Assembly: GCA_016209015.1 (NCBI GenBank)
Contig: JACQWY010000035.1
Span: 115,743 to 179,742, forward strand
DNA from: Gammaproteobacteria bacterium
Lineage (GTDB): Bacteria; Pseudomonadota; Gammaproteobacteria; Ga0077536
Length of the DNA stretch: 64,000 nt
Direction: 5' to 3'
The notes under the pieces were generated by a model. It searched no databases. It saw nothing but the letters and a program-made list of their open reading frames with translations, and was not told where the DNA came from. The position numbers and the translations under genes are program-made. Of this stretch, positions 28,655 through 37,388 are shown piece after piece (the stretch's first letter is position 1; each line of letters begins with the position of its first letter).

Positions 28655-30811
28655 TCATGCCGGGCGCGCGAACAGCACCGCACCGAGCGGCGGCAGCGAG
28701 ACGACGATGCTCGCCGGCAGCGCGCCCTGACGCACGGGCGCGGCTTCCACCACGAGATCGCCGACGTCCGTTCCGCCGTAGTGCCGCGAGTCGCTGTTGA
28801 AGATCGCCTGCCAGCGGCCGGTACCGGGCACGCCGAGGCGGTACTGGGTCCGCGGCACGGGCGTGAAATTGAACACGGCGACGATCTGCGAGCCGTCGCG
28901 CCCGGTGCGCACGAACGAGAGCACGGAGCGGCTCGCGTCGTCGCAGTCGATCCACGCGAAGCCGCCCGGCTCGGCGTCGAGCTCGTGGAGCGCCGGCAGG
29001 CGGCGGTAGAGCTGGTTCAGATCCGCGACCATGCGCTGCAGCCCGGCGTGCGGCCCGAATTTCAGGAGACTCCACTCGAGCTCGTTGCTGACGCGCCACT
29101 CGCGCGTCTGGCCGAATTCGTTGCCCATGAAGTTCAGCTTCTTGCCGGGCGTCGCGAGCTGATAGGCGAACAGCAGCCGCACGTTCGCGAAGCGCTGCCA
29201 CTCGTCGCCCGGCATCTTCCCCGGCAGCGCGCCCTTGCCGTGCACGACCTCGTCGTGCGAGAGCGGCAGCAGGAAATTCTCGCTGTAGGCGTAGAGCTGG
29301 CCGAACGTCAGGAGGTCGTGGTGGTAGCGCCGGTGCACCGGATCGAAGTGGAAGTACTGCAGCGTGTCGTTCATCCAGCCCATGTTCCACTTCAGCGAGA
29401 AGCCGAGCCCGCCCACGTAGGTCGGGCGCGAGACCTGCGGCCAGGCCGTCGATTCCTCGGCGATCGTGAGCGCGCCCGGGAATTCGGCGTGGACCATCAC
29501 GTTCAGCTCGCGGAGAAAAGCGATCGCCTCGAGGTTCTCGCGGCCGCCGTAGTGGTTCGGCAGCCATTCGCCGGCGCGGCGCGAATAGTCGAGGTACAGC
29601 ATGGAGGCGACGGCGTCCACGCGCAGGCCGTCGAAGTGGAATTCGGCGAGCCAGTAATAGGCGCTCGACAACAGGAAGCTGCGCACCTCGTTGCGGCCGT
29701 AGTTGAACACCCGCGTGCCCCAGTCGGGATGGCGGCCGAGCCGCGGATCGGCGTGCTCGAACAGTGCGCTGCCATCGAAGCTCGCGAGCGCGCCGTCGTC
29801 CTCGGGGAAGTGCCCGGGCACCCAGTCGAGGATGACGCCGATACCCGCCTGGTGACAGGCGTCGACGAGCGCGCGCAGATCGTCGGGCGTGCCGAAGCGC
29901 GAGGTCGGCGCGAAATAGCCCGTCGTCTGATAGCCCCAGGACTCGTCGAGCGGATGCTCGGTCAGCGGCATGAACTCGAGGTGCGTGAAGCCGTGATCGA
30001 CGACATAGGGCACGAGGCGTTCGGCAAGCTCGCGATACGTGTAGAAGCGCCCGTCGGGATGACGCATCCAGGATCCCGGATGCATTTCGTAGATGTTGAT
30101 CGGCGCGTGCAGCCAGTCCCAGCCGCTGCGCGCCGCGAGCCAGGCCTGATCGCCCCACGCGTGGGCCGAGGGCGCGACGACCCGGGACGAGGTCTTCGGC
30201 CGCTGCTCGGCCGCGCGCGCATAAGGGTCCGCGCGCAGGAACACCGCGCCGCCGTCGCGCGCCCGGAGCTCGAACTTGTACAGCGCGCCCGGCGCGAGCT
30301 CCGGCACGAAAAGCTCCCAGATGCCGCTCACGCCGAGGGTCGCGAGCGGATGCCGGCGGCCGTCCCAGCCGTTGAAATCGCCGACCACCGAGACCCGCTC
30401 CGCGCCCGGCGCCCACACCCGGAAGCACACGCCGGTGACGCCGAGGCGGGTCGCGGGCTGCGCGCCGAGCAGGCGATAACTCTGGAAATTGCGGCCCTCG
30501 CTGAACAGGTACACGTCCTGCGCCGGCGCTTCGGGCGGGAAGGCGTAGGCATCGTAGGCACACGCGTCGCCGCAGCGCACGCGCCACGGACGCTCCGGCA
30601 TGGTGTCGCCGCGCCAGGCGAAGATGCCCGCGGCATGCACGCGCGGCATGGGCAGATCACCCGCCGCGGTGACGAGCGACACTCTCTCGGCGCCCGGCCG
30701 ATACACCCTCACCACCCAGGCAGCGCCGTCCGGATGCAGGCCGAGAACGCGGTAGGGATCGTATTCGCGCGCCTCGATCAGGCGCCGGAAGATTTCATCT
30801 GGGTGCGGCAT
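28655..30811 (-). CDS. glgB: 1,4-alpha-glucan branching enzyme GlgB
   Basis: A 718-residue GH13 subfamily 9 enzyme that forms alpha-1,6 branches in glycogen. It has two N-terminal carbohydrate-binding modules (the second with VCFRVWAPGAERVSVVGDFNGWDGR), a catalytic barrel with FDGLRVDAVASMLYLDY (nucleophile Asp near 398), the acid/base Glu in IAEESTAWP (near 452) and LSHDEVVHGKG, and a C-terminal beta domain. Length and motifs match GlgB, not a trehalohydrolase. It is divergent from two GH57 genes, which supports a role in alpha-glucan storage. No glgA, glgC or glgX lies in this window. Confidence 0.96.
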   Translation of the reverse strand: MPHPDEIFRRLIEAREYDPYRVLGLHPDGAAWVVRVYRPGAERVSLVTAAGDLPMPRVHAAGIFAWRGDTMPERPWRVRCGDACAYDAYAFPPEAPAQDVYLFSEGRNFQSYRLLGAQPATRLGVTGVCFRVWAPGAERVSVVGDFNGWDGRRHPLATLGVSGIWELFVPELAPGALYKFELRARDGGAVFLRADPYARAAEQRPKTSSRVVAPSAHAWGDQAWLAARSGWDWLHAPINIYEMHPGSWMRHPDGRFYTYRELAERLVPYVVDHGFTHLEFMPLTEHPLDESWGYQTTGYFAPTSRFGTPDDLRALVDACHQAGIGVILDWVPGHFPEDDGALASFDGSALFEHADPRLGRHPDWGTRVFNYGRNEVRSFLLSSAYYWLAEFHFDGLRVDAVASMLYLDYSRRAGEWLPNHYGGRENLEAIAFLRELNVMVHAEFPGALTIAEESTAWPQVSRPTYVGGLGFSLKWNMGWMNDTLQYFHFDPVHRRYHHDLLTFGQLYAYSENFLLPLSHDEVVHGKGALPGKMPGDEWQRFANVRLLFAYQLATPGKKLNFMGNEFGQTREWRVSNELEWSLLKFGPHAGLQRMVADLNQLYRRLPALHELDAEPGGFAWIDCDDASRSVLSFVRTGRDGSQIVAVFNFTPVPRTQYRLGVPGTGRWQAIFNSDSRHYGGTDVGDLVVEAAPVRQGALPASIVVSLPPLGAVLFARPA

Positions 30812-30822
30812 GGTTGTTGCGT

Positions 30823-30850
30823 ATGATAGCGGGAAGTGGGTGCCTGTCGT
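30823..30850 (-). promoter_or_regulatory. Probable glgB promoter with very short leader
   Basis: On the minus strand ACGACA (complement of 30845-30850, 4 of 6) is followed after 16 bp by TATCAT (complement of 30823-30828), which ends 11 nt before the glgB ATG. The predicted leader is only about 4-5 nt, and no Shine-Dalgarno is present. Confidence 0.4.
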
Positions 30851-30953
30851 GAGGCGCGAGGCGACTGGCCCGAACGGGTGCGCCCGCGACGCCTCCCGTA
30901 CTCACTGAGCAGATACTGGAAAGGAGCGCAGCGGGTATTCCGCCGGCACGTTC

Positions 30954-32645
30954 ATGAACGCAGTTCCGAAACACGTCGATCTCGTCTTCCTCTGGCACAT
31001 GCATCAGCCGGATTACCGGCAGTCCACGGACGGGGACTACCTCCTGCCCTGGACCTATCTGCATGCCATCAAAGACTACACGGACATGGTCGCGCACCTC
31101 GAACGCTACCCCGCGTTGCGGGCCGTGGTCAATTTCGTGCCGATCCTGCTCGACCAGATCGAGGATTACGCCGCGCAAATCGGCGGCGGCCGGCTGCGCG
31201 ATCCCCTGCTCCGCCTGCTCGTCCATCCCGATCTGTCGCGGCTCTCCGCCGCCGAGCGCCGCCACGCCGTCGAGGCCTGCTTCCGCAGCAACCACGCGCG
31301 GATGATCGCGCCGTTCCCGGCCTACCGCCGTCTGCACGAGCTCTATCACCTGCTCGCGCCGCAGGAGGACTCCGCGCTCATGTACCTGTCCGGTGAGTTC
31401 TTCGCCGATCTCGTCACCTGGTATCACCTGAGTTGGACCGGCGAGACGGAGCGCCGCCGCCAGCCGCTGCTCGCGGAACTGATGGCGAAGGGGCAGGGCT
31501 TCACGCTCGAGGATCGCACGCGGCTCCTGGCACTCATCGGGGACATGCTGAGCGGCCTCGTGCCCCGTTATCGCGCGCTCGCCGAGCGCGGCCAGATCGA
31601 ATTGACGACGACGCCGCACGCCCACCCGCTCGGACCGCTGCTCATCGATTTCCTGTCCGCGCGTGAGGCGATGCCGGAAGTCCCGCTGCCGCGCGCGCCG
31701 GGCTATCCGGGCGGGCGGCAGCGCTTCGACAGTCATCTCGAGCGCGCGCTCGCCTCGCATGCCGCGCGCTTCGGCCGGCCCGCGAACGGCGTGTGGCCCG
31801 CCGAGGGCGCATTGTCGGAACCGATCCTGGCCCGCCTCGGCGCCTACGGCGTGAGCTGGACGGCGACCGGCGAAGCCGTGCTCGCGCACACGCTCGCGCG
31901 CGCCGGCCAGACGTATCTGCGCGCCGAGGATCTCTATCACCCGTGGCGCTCGAACGCCGGCGTCACGGTCGTGTTCCGCGATGATCGGCTGTCCGATCTC
32001 ATCGGCTTCGAATACGCGAAATGGCACGGCCAGGACGCGGCTCACCATTTCGTCGCCGAGCTCGAGGCGATCGCGAATGCGGCGCCGCCCGATCGCACGC
32101 CGCTCGTGTGCGTCATCCTCGACGGCGAGAACGCCTGGGAGCACTACCCGTACAACGGCTATTACTTCTTCGACGATCTGTACCGGCTGCTCGCCGCGAA
32201 TCCGTCGATCCGCACGACGACGCTCTCCGCCGCGCTTGCCGGCGAGCACGCCGCAGCACCGGCGCTGCCGCAGCTCGTGTGCGGGAGCTGGGTGTACGGC
32301 ACGCTCTCCACCTGGATCGGGGACGTCGACAAGAACCAGGCCTGGGATCTGCTCTGCGCGGCGAAGCTCGCCTACGACCTCGTCGTCGGCAGCGGGCGGC
32401 TCGATGCCGCCGCGCTCGCCGCCGCCGAGGAGCGGCTGCGCGCCTGCGAGGGCTCGGACTGGTTCTGGTGGTTCGGCGATTACAATCCGAGCCACGCCGT
32501 GGCCAGTTTCGATGCCCTCTACCGTTACAATCTCGCGGCGCTCTATCGCGCGCTCGGTCTGCCCGTGCCGGCCCAGGTCGAAGTGCCGATCAGCCGTGGC
32601 GGCGGCGATGCCGAAGGCGGCGGCACGATGCGCCGCTCGGCCTGA
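30954..32645 (+). CDS. Glycoside hydrolase family 57 protein, alpha-amylase type
   Basis: A 563-residue GH57 enzyme acting on alpha-1,4 glucans. The first motif is WHMHQPDYR (residues 14-22, family HQP). The nucleophile is Glu284 in GVWPAEG, and the acid/base is Asp390 in ILDGENAWE. A final WFWWFGDYNP motif is typical of the short amylase/amylopullulanase-like subgroup. There is no signal peptide, so it is cytoplasmic. The nearest strong ribosome site (AAGGAG at 30921-30926) is 27 bases before the ATG, with no start codon at normal spacing, so initiation is odd. The second GH57 gene follows after 97 bp. Confidence 0.9.
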   Translation: MNAVPKHVDLVFLWHMHQPDYRQSTDGDYLLPWTYLHAIKDYTDMVAHLERYPALRAVVNFVPILLDQIEDYAAQIGGGRLRDPLLRLLVHPDLSRLSAAERRHAVEACFRSNHARMIAPFPAYRRLHELYHLLAPQEDSALMYLSGEFFADLVTWYHLSWTGETERRRQPLLAELMAKGQGFTLEDRTRLLALIGDMLSGLVPRYRALAERGQIELTTTPHAHPLGPLLIDFLSAREAMPEVPLPRAPGYPGGRQRFDSHLERALASHAARFGRPANGVWPAEGALSEPILARLGAYGVSWTATGEAVLAHTLARAGQTYLRAEDLYHPWRSNAGVTVVFRDDRLSDLIGFEYAKWHGQDAAHHFVAELEAIANAAPPDRTPLVCVILDGENAWEHYPYNGYYFFDDLYRLLAANPSIRTTTLSAALAGEHAAAPALPQLVCGSWVYGTLSTWIGDVDKNQAWDLLCAAKLAYDLVVGSGRLDAAALAAAEERLRACEGSDWFWWFGDYNPSHAVASFDALYRYNLAALYRALGLPVPAQVEVPISRGGGDAEGGGTMRRSA

Positions 32646-32742
32646 AGTCGCGCATGCCGCGCGCCTCCGAACCCCACGCCCTGCCCGCCGGCACTTCCCG
32701 CGGCGGACGGTTTCGAGCCCAAGGACAAGGATAGACAACCTC

Positions 32743-34758
32743 ATGCAAGCCCCCGTCACGCTGCTGCTCGGCGTCCACGCCCATCAACCCGTCGGCAACT
32801 TTCCCGCAGTCATCGCCGAAGCGCACGAACGCTGCTACCGCCCCTTTCTGCAGATGCTGTACCGGTATCCGGAGTTCCGATTCAGCGCACACTTCTCCGG
32901 CTGGCTGCTCGAGGAGCTCACGCGCGCCTATCCCGGGGACATCGCGCTGCTGAAGAAGATGGTCGAGCGCGGACAGGCGGAGCTCTTCGGTGCGGGCGAC
33001 TGCGAGCCCGTGCTCGCGGCGATACCGGCGCGCGATCGCATCGGTCAGATCGAGGCCTTGTCGCATCGCCTCGCGCGCCAGTTCGGGCACCGGCCGGCCG
33101 GCGCGTGGCTGACGGAGCGCGTGTGGGAATCGTCCGTCGTGGGCGCGCTCGCCGCGAGCGGCATCCGCTACGTGACGGTCGACGACTATCACTTCCTCTG
33201 TACCGGGCTCGACGGCGCGACGCTCGACAGCTTCTACACGGCCGAGGACGACGGGCGCACGGTGGATCTCTTCCCGATCTCCGAAGCCCTGCGCTACCGC
33301 CTGCCGTTCTCGCCCGCCGCGGAAGCCGTCGCCTATCTCGAGGGCCTCGCTGACGCCGGCCACGAAGCGGCGATCTATTTCGACGACATCGAGAAATTCG
33401 GGATCTGGCCCGAGACCTACGCCTGGGTCTACGAACGCGGCTGGCTCGAGGACTTCATCCGCGGCGTGCTCGCCTCGAAGAAGATCCGCACCGGGACGTA
33501 TGCCGGTTATCACGACACCCACCGCACGCGCGGCATCGTCTATCTGCCGACGGCGTCTTACATCGAAATGAATGAGTGGACGCTGCCCGCGGCGGCGGCG
33601 AAGGTCTATGACGAGCTCGTTCAGCAGGAGAAGACCGCCGGTCGCTTCGAGCGCACCCGCCCGTTCCTGCGCGGCGGCATCTGGCGCAATTTCCTCTCGC
33701 GCTATCCCGAGGCGAACTGGATGCACAAGCGCATGCTCGGCCTCTCGGCACGGCTCGAGGCCCTGCCGCCCGCGGCCCGGCGCCCCGAGCTCTACGCGCT
33801 GCTCTACAAGGCGCAGGCGAACGACGCTTACTGGCACGGCCTGTTCGGCGGGCTCTACCTGCCGCACCTGCGCCGCGCGGTGTGGACGAATCTCGTCGAG
33901 CTCGAGGCAGCGCTCGACGTCCTCGCGCCGCGCGCGCCCGATGACGCCGAAACCGCGCAAGATGTCGACTTCGACGGCCGGCGCGAGCTGTTCCTCACGA
34001 CCGCCGAAGTACAGGCCGTGATCCGCGACGACGGCTCGGCGAGTGTTCACGAGCTCGACACCTACACCTTGCGCCACAACTTCGGCGACACGCTGCGACG
34101 CTCGCCGGAACACTATTACGGCAAGATGCGCGCAAGCCCCGCGGCGAAAGGACCGGGCCACGGCGGCATCGCCTCGGCACACGATCGCGTCGCCTTCAAG
34201 CACGAGATCGCGCCGGAGGATCTCCTCGCCGACGACGCGGGACGCGGGACGTTCGACGACTTCGCGCGGGCGAACGGCGCGGACGTCGCGGTGCGCGACT
34301 ACGCGCTCGTCACGGCAGGCGGCGGTCGGGCACGGTTCCGCTCGACGACGCTCCCGCTCGAGAAAGAGCTCACAGTCAGCGGCAACGCGCTCCGTGTCGG
34401 GTACCGCTGGACGGGTGCCGTGCCGGCGGAGTTCCGCTGCGTGCTCCACCTCGCGATGCCGAGCTGCGACGGCTACGCGGGGCGCTATGTCCTCGCCGAC
34501 GGCAGGATCCCCTGCGGTTTCGGCCAGGAGCTCGAGCTCGGCGCGGTGACGCGGCTGACGCTCGAGGACGCCGTGCTCGGCGGCGCGGTGGCGCTCGAGT
34601 GTTCACGGCCGGTCGCGGTGCGTGCCGCCCCGCATTACACGGTGTCCCAGTCCGAGGCCGGCTTCGAGAAAATCATGCAGGCGGCCGGGCTCGAGCTCGC
34701 CTGGAAGCCCGTCGTCGGGGAGACGTTACAGATCACGCTCAGCGTCGTTCCCGGCTGA
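32743..34758 (+). CDS. GH57 4-alpha-glucanotransferase / alpha-amylase
   Basis: A 671-residue GH57 protein built like the Thermococcus litoralis 4-alpha-glucanotransferase and Pyrococcus AmyA. It has HAHQPVGNF (residues 11-19), nucleophile Glu125 in WLTERVWES, catalytic Asp214 in AIYFDDIEKFG, and a C-terminal beta-sandwich (about 400-671). The catalytic positions agree with those known for T. litoralis (123 and 214). It probably moves or trims malto-oligosaccharides in the cytoplasm, working with GlgB and the preceding GH57 enzyme. Hydrolase and transferase activities cannot be separated from sequence alone. Confidence 0.9.
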   Translation: MQAPVTLLLGVHAHQPVGNFPAVIAEAHERCYRPFLQMLYRYPEFRFSAHFSGWLLEELTRAYPGDIALLKKMVERGQAELFGAGDCEPVLAAIPARDRIGQIEALSHRLARQFGHRPAGAWLTERVWESSVVGALAASGIRYVTVDDYHFLCTGLDGATLDSFYTAEDDGRTVDLFPISEALRYRLPFSPAAEAVAYLEGLADAGHEAAIYFDDIEKFGIWPETYAWVYERGWLEDFIRGVLASKKIRTGTYAGYHDTHRTRGIVYLPTASYIEMNEWTLPAAAAKVYDELVQQEKTAGRFERTRPFLRGGIWRNFLSRYPEANWMHKRMLGLSARLEALPPAARRPELYALLYKAQANDAYWHGLFGGLYLPHLRRAVWTNLVELEAALDVLAPRAPDDAETAQDVDFDGRRELFLTTAEVQAVIRDDGSASVHELDTYTLRHNFGDTLRRSPEHYYGKMRASPAAKGPGHGGIASAHDRVAFKHEIAPEDLLADDAGRGTFDDFARANGADVAVRDYALVTAGGGRARFRSTTLPLEKELTVSGNALRVGYRWTGAVPAEFRCVLHLAMPSCDGYAGRYVLADGRIPCGFGQELELGAVTRLTLEDAVLGGAVALECSRPVAVRAAPHYTVSQSEAGFEKIMQAAGLELAWKPVVGETLQITLSVVPG

Positions 34759-35010
34759 GCCGTGGCGGGCCGGAAACGTGCCTGACGCAGTGCCGCATCC
34801 GGCTGGCCATGCCCGGACGATGGGTGCATACTAATTTTGATTCCGGCGCGCATCGGGCGCGGGATCAGGTGACGGGCCGAGTGGTGCCGCGCCGAGACAG
34901 CCCAGAGACATGGAAACAGGACACCCAGCGGTGCTATTCGAACGCGGCACGCGAGCGCACTCCCCCTCTCCGGACCACGGGCACGGGCGGGCACGCGCCA
35001 CGCTCGGCAG

Positions 35011-35559
35011 GTGCCTACGCAAGCGACAGACACAACCTTGACCGAGCCCCTTCCACCCCCCGATTTCCGCCCCGACATCCAGGCGGCCGGGCTCGTGCTG
35101 CGTCAGGCGATCGCGAATGCCGAAGGTCCGCTGCCCCCGCCCTGGTTCATGGAGTTCCTGCTGAAGTACTGGCGGCGCTTCCTGGTCTACGTCCACCACG
35201 ACCACGGCGACGACAGCGACGACTGGAAGCACGCGGTCGACGTCACCCGGCGCCTGCTGTTGAGCATCGTCCCCGCGAATTCCACGGAGCAGCGCTCGCA
35301 GGTGCTGCACGGTCTGCCGCGGCTCATCACGGACGTGAAGCTCGCACTCGATGCCTCGGGTGTGCCATCCGACGATCGCGGTGCGTTCCTCGACAAGCTC
35401 CGGGATCTGCACATGACGCTGTTCGATCCGAACCAGCCGCTGCCCGTGAACCCCGTCGATCTCTCCGACACGATCACCATGGACGTCCGTGATCCCCGCT
35501 ATCGGGCGCTCCTCGACAAGCTCGACGGCGCCGACAGCGTGGAATACATCGAGATGTGA
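35011..35559 (+). CDS. Short DUF1631-like protein
   Basis: A 182-residue soluble protein without signal peptide. The central part (PPPWFMEFLLKYWRRFLVYVHHDHGDDSDDW, then the run to LLLSIVPANSTEQRSQVLHGLPRLITDVK and AFLDKLRDLHM) resembles the C-terminal region of the much longer DUF1631 proteins, which keep a W-x-VL hydrophobic helix, a DSxxW and a SIxPKxT/ERxxLxxxLPxL order. This match is from memory of the family pattern, so it is an inference. The start is GTG without a strong ribosome site. It lies 252 bp after the GH57 genes and converges with the DUF2167 gene. Function unknown. Confidence 0.7.
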   Translation: MPTQATDTTLTEPLPPPDFRPDIQAAGLVLRQAIANAEGPLPPPWFMEFLLKYWRRFLVYVHHDHGDDSDDWKHAVDVTRRLLLSIVPANSTEQRSQVLHGLPRLITDVKLALDASGVPSDDRGAFLDKLRDLHMTLFDPNQPLPVNPVDLSDTITMDVRDPRYRALLDKLDGADSVEYIEM

Positions 35560-35568
35560 CGCCGGCCT

Positions 35569-36465
35569 TCAGGCCGACCCGCCCGACTTCCGCTTGCCGA
35601 ACAGCCGCCGCAGCACGGCCACCGCGCCGATCACCACCACCGCGATCCCCTTCTTGCCCGCAATCGCGAGTGCGATGAGCTTGGCGATCAGGCCCGACTT
35701 CGCCGCGATGCCGCCGGCGATCAAGGCCGCGAGGCCGTAGGCCGCGACCTTGTCGACGGTCGGATCGAACTCGGCGTACGTGTTGCCGGGTTTGAAATCC
35801 GTGAACGCGACGACGTCGCGCATGTCGCGCTTGATGCTCTCGAGCTGCGCCATGCCCGAGACCGCCGTCAGGACCAGCACGCCCTTGCGACCCAGCACGC
35901 GGATGTCGTAGTTCAGCGTGTGCTCTTCCGCGCCCTTGAACGCGAGCTCCTTCGCCCAGTAGAGCTTGTGGCTCGCGGCGTCGTAGTGCGGGGGCTCCGC
36001 CCAACCGACGAGCTCGACCTCGGAGACGCCCTGCTTGCGGCGCTCCTCGTTCGATTTCGCGGTGCGCTCCTTCATGCTCCGGAGCATCTCCGCGTAATCG
36101 ATCTTGTCGGCGTCGGCATCGGAGATGTGGCCTTCCTCTTCGTAAGTGATGACGACGCCGAAGCTCGCGGGGTCGAGCGGTCCGACGTTCACCGGCAACA
36201 GCATGCCGAGCGTGCCGTCGCCGCTCGGATTGCCCCAGCCTTCCGTGAGCAGGCGCGCGGTGTCGCCGGGCGCCAGATAGCGGAACGCGGGATTGAGATG
36301 CAGGCTCGCGATCCCACCGCCGAGCTCGACGTCGCCGGTCTCGTAGTGCAGCGAGGCCTCGAACGCGGCACGGGCATCGCCCGCGCTCGGCGCCTCCGCG
36401 GCGTGGCCCGCGCAGGTGTACACGCACAAGGCCAGCGTGCAGAGCATTCGCGAATAAGGCTGCAT
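35569..36465 (-). CDS. DUF2167 membrane protein
   Basis: A 298-residue envelope protein. It has a signal peptide (MLCTLALCVYTCAGHAAEA, cut near residue 25), a periplasmic DUF2167 domain with FGVVITYEEEGHISDADADKIDY and LVGWAEPPHYDAASHKLYWAKEL, and C-terminal hydrophobic helices (about 230-285, interrupted by AKSGL) before a basic tail. AAAGGAG eight bases ahead of the ATG supports the start. Family members are found in many proteobacteria and in E. coli, where function is unknown. It precedes no obvious partner; the M50 protease gene lies 79 bp upstream on the same strand and could share its transcript. Confidence 0.88.
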   Translation of the reverse strand: MQPYSRMLCTLALCVYTCAGHAAEAPSAGDARAAFEASLHYETGDVELGGGIASLHLNPAFRYLAPGDTARLLTEGWGNPSGDGTLGMLLPVNVGPLDPASFGVVITYEEEGHISDADADKIDYAEMLRSMKERTAKSNEERRKQGVSEVELVGWAEPPHYDAASHKLYWAKELAFKGAEEHTLNYDIRVLGRKGVLVLTAVSGMAQLESIKRDMRDVVAFTDFKPGNTYAEFDPTVDKVAAYGLAALIAGGIAAKSGLIAKLIALAIAGKKGIAVVVIGAVAVLRRLFGKRKSGGSA

Positions 36466-36544
36466 GTCGACTCCTTTCTTGACCGATGATTGCAGGCTTC
36501 CGTGGCCCGGGCATCTTCGGGGGCCGCGGGCCCGTGCGCAAGCC

Positions 36545-37258
36545 TCAGCGCTGCGACAATTCGCCATGCACCTCGTAGCAGAGCACCGCAAGCAGCGCCG
36601 CGAGCCCGAGATACCAGCACGCATACTCCGCGCGCTTCGCCAGCGGGACCTCGTAATAGCCCGCCGGCCGCTGGCTCGCAAAATCACCGCGCCACGCGGC
36701 GACGACCTGCGGCAGCGCGAAGAGCGCGACGAGGAGCAGCAGCATGCTCGGCCGCCACAGGAAGACCGCCACGAGCATCGGCACGCCGAGCAGCCAGATG
36801 CGCGGCGAGAGGATCGCCGTGATGCGGCCGCCGTCGAGCGGCGAGATCGGCAGCAGGTTGAAGAGATTCAGGAGCAAGCCCGAATAGGCGAGCGAGAGCA
36901 GGAAGGGACTGCGGTAGGCGCCGGCCGCGAAATAGCAGGCGAGCGCCGCGGCGGTGCCGACGACCGGCCCCGCGATCCCGACGTAGGCCTCCGTCTCCAC
37001 GTCGTGCGGCAGGTTCTTGAGCTGGATCCACGCGCCGACGAAAGGAATGAAGGTCGGCGCGCCGACGTCGAGGCCGCGCTGGCGCGCCGCGAGGAAGTGG
37101 CCCATCTCATGGCAGAATATGAGGCCGACGAGGCCTGCCGCATAGGCCCAGCCGTGTTGCAGGGCGTAGACGCCGACCGACAGCAGCATCGTGCCGAGCG
37201 TCGTCCCGGCCTTGCCGAATTTCGCGAGCGAGAGGAGCGCGAGCAGCGCCTTGATCAT
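36545..37258 (-). CDS. M50 family zinc metallopeptidase (site-2 protease type)
   Basis: A 237-residue polytopic membrane protease. The zinc motif HEMGH is at residues 50-54 inside a membrane helix, and the third ligand is Asp142 in NLLPISPLDGGR. About five hydrophobic segments flank these. There is no PDZ domain, so it belongs to the compact S2P subgroup rather than RseP. It would cut within membrane helices of an unidentified substrate. The ATG at MIKALLALLS was chosen because conserved hydrophobic sequence starts there. It is divergent from the amidase gene. Confidence 0.9.
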   Translation of the reverse strand: MIKALLALLSLAKFGKAGTTLGTMLLSVGVYALQHGWAYAAGLVGLIFCHEMGHFLAARQRGLDVGAPTFIPFVGAWIQLKNLPHDVETEAYVGIAGPVVGTAAALACYFAAGAYRSPFLLSLAYSGLLLNLFNLLPISPLDGGRITAILSPRIWLLGVPMLVAVFLWRPSMLLLLVALFALPQVVAAWRGDFASQRPAGYYEVPLAKRAEYACWYLGLAALLAVLCYEVHGELSQR

Positions 37259-37388
37259 CGGACATTCCTTCGTGGCGGCGACCGCAGGATAACCGCGGCG
37301 GCCCGCCGAGTCATCGCCGCCCCGCGGCTTGCCTGACATAATGCCGCGGCGCCGGCGACGTTCGGCGCGACCAACCGAGGGGGAACAC

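Noticed and set aside
34759..35010. 252-bp gap after the GH57 genes as a riboswitch or small gene
   Set aside because: No recognisable motif, stem with T tract or start with ribosome site was seen.
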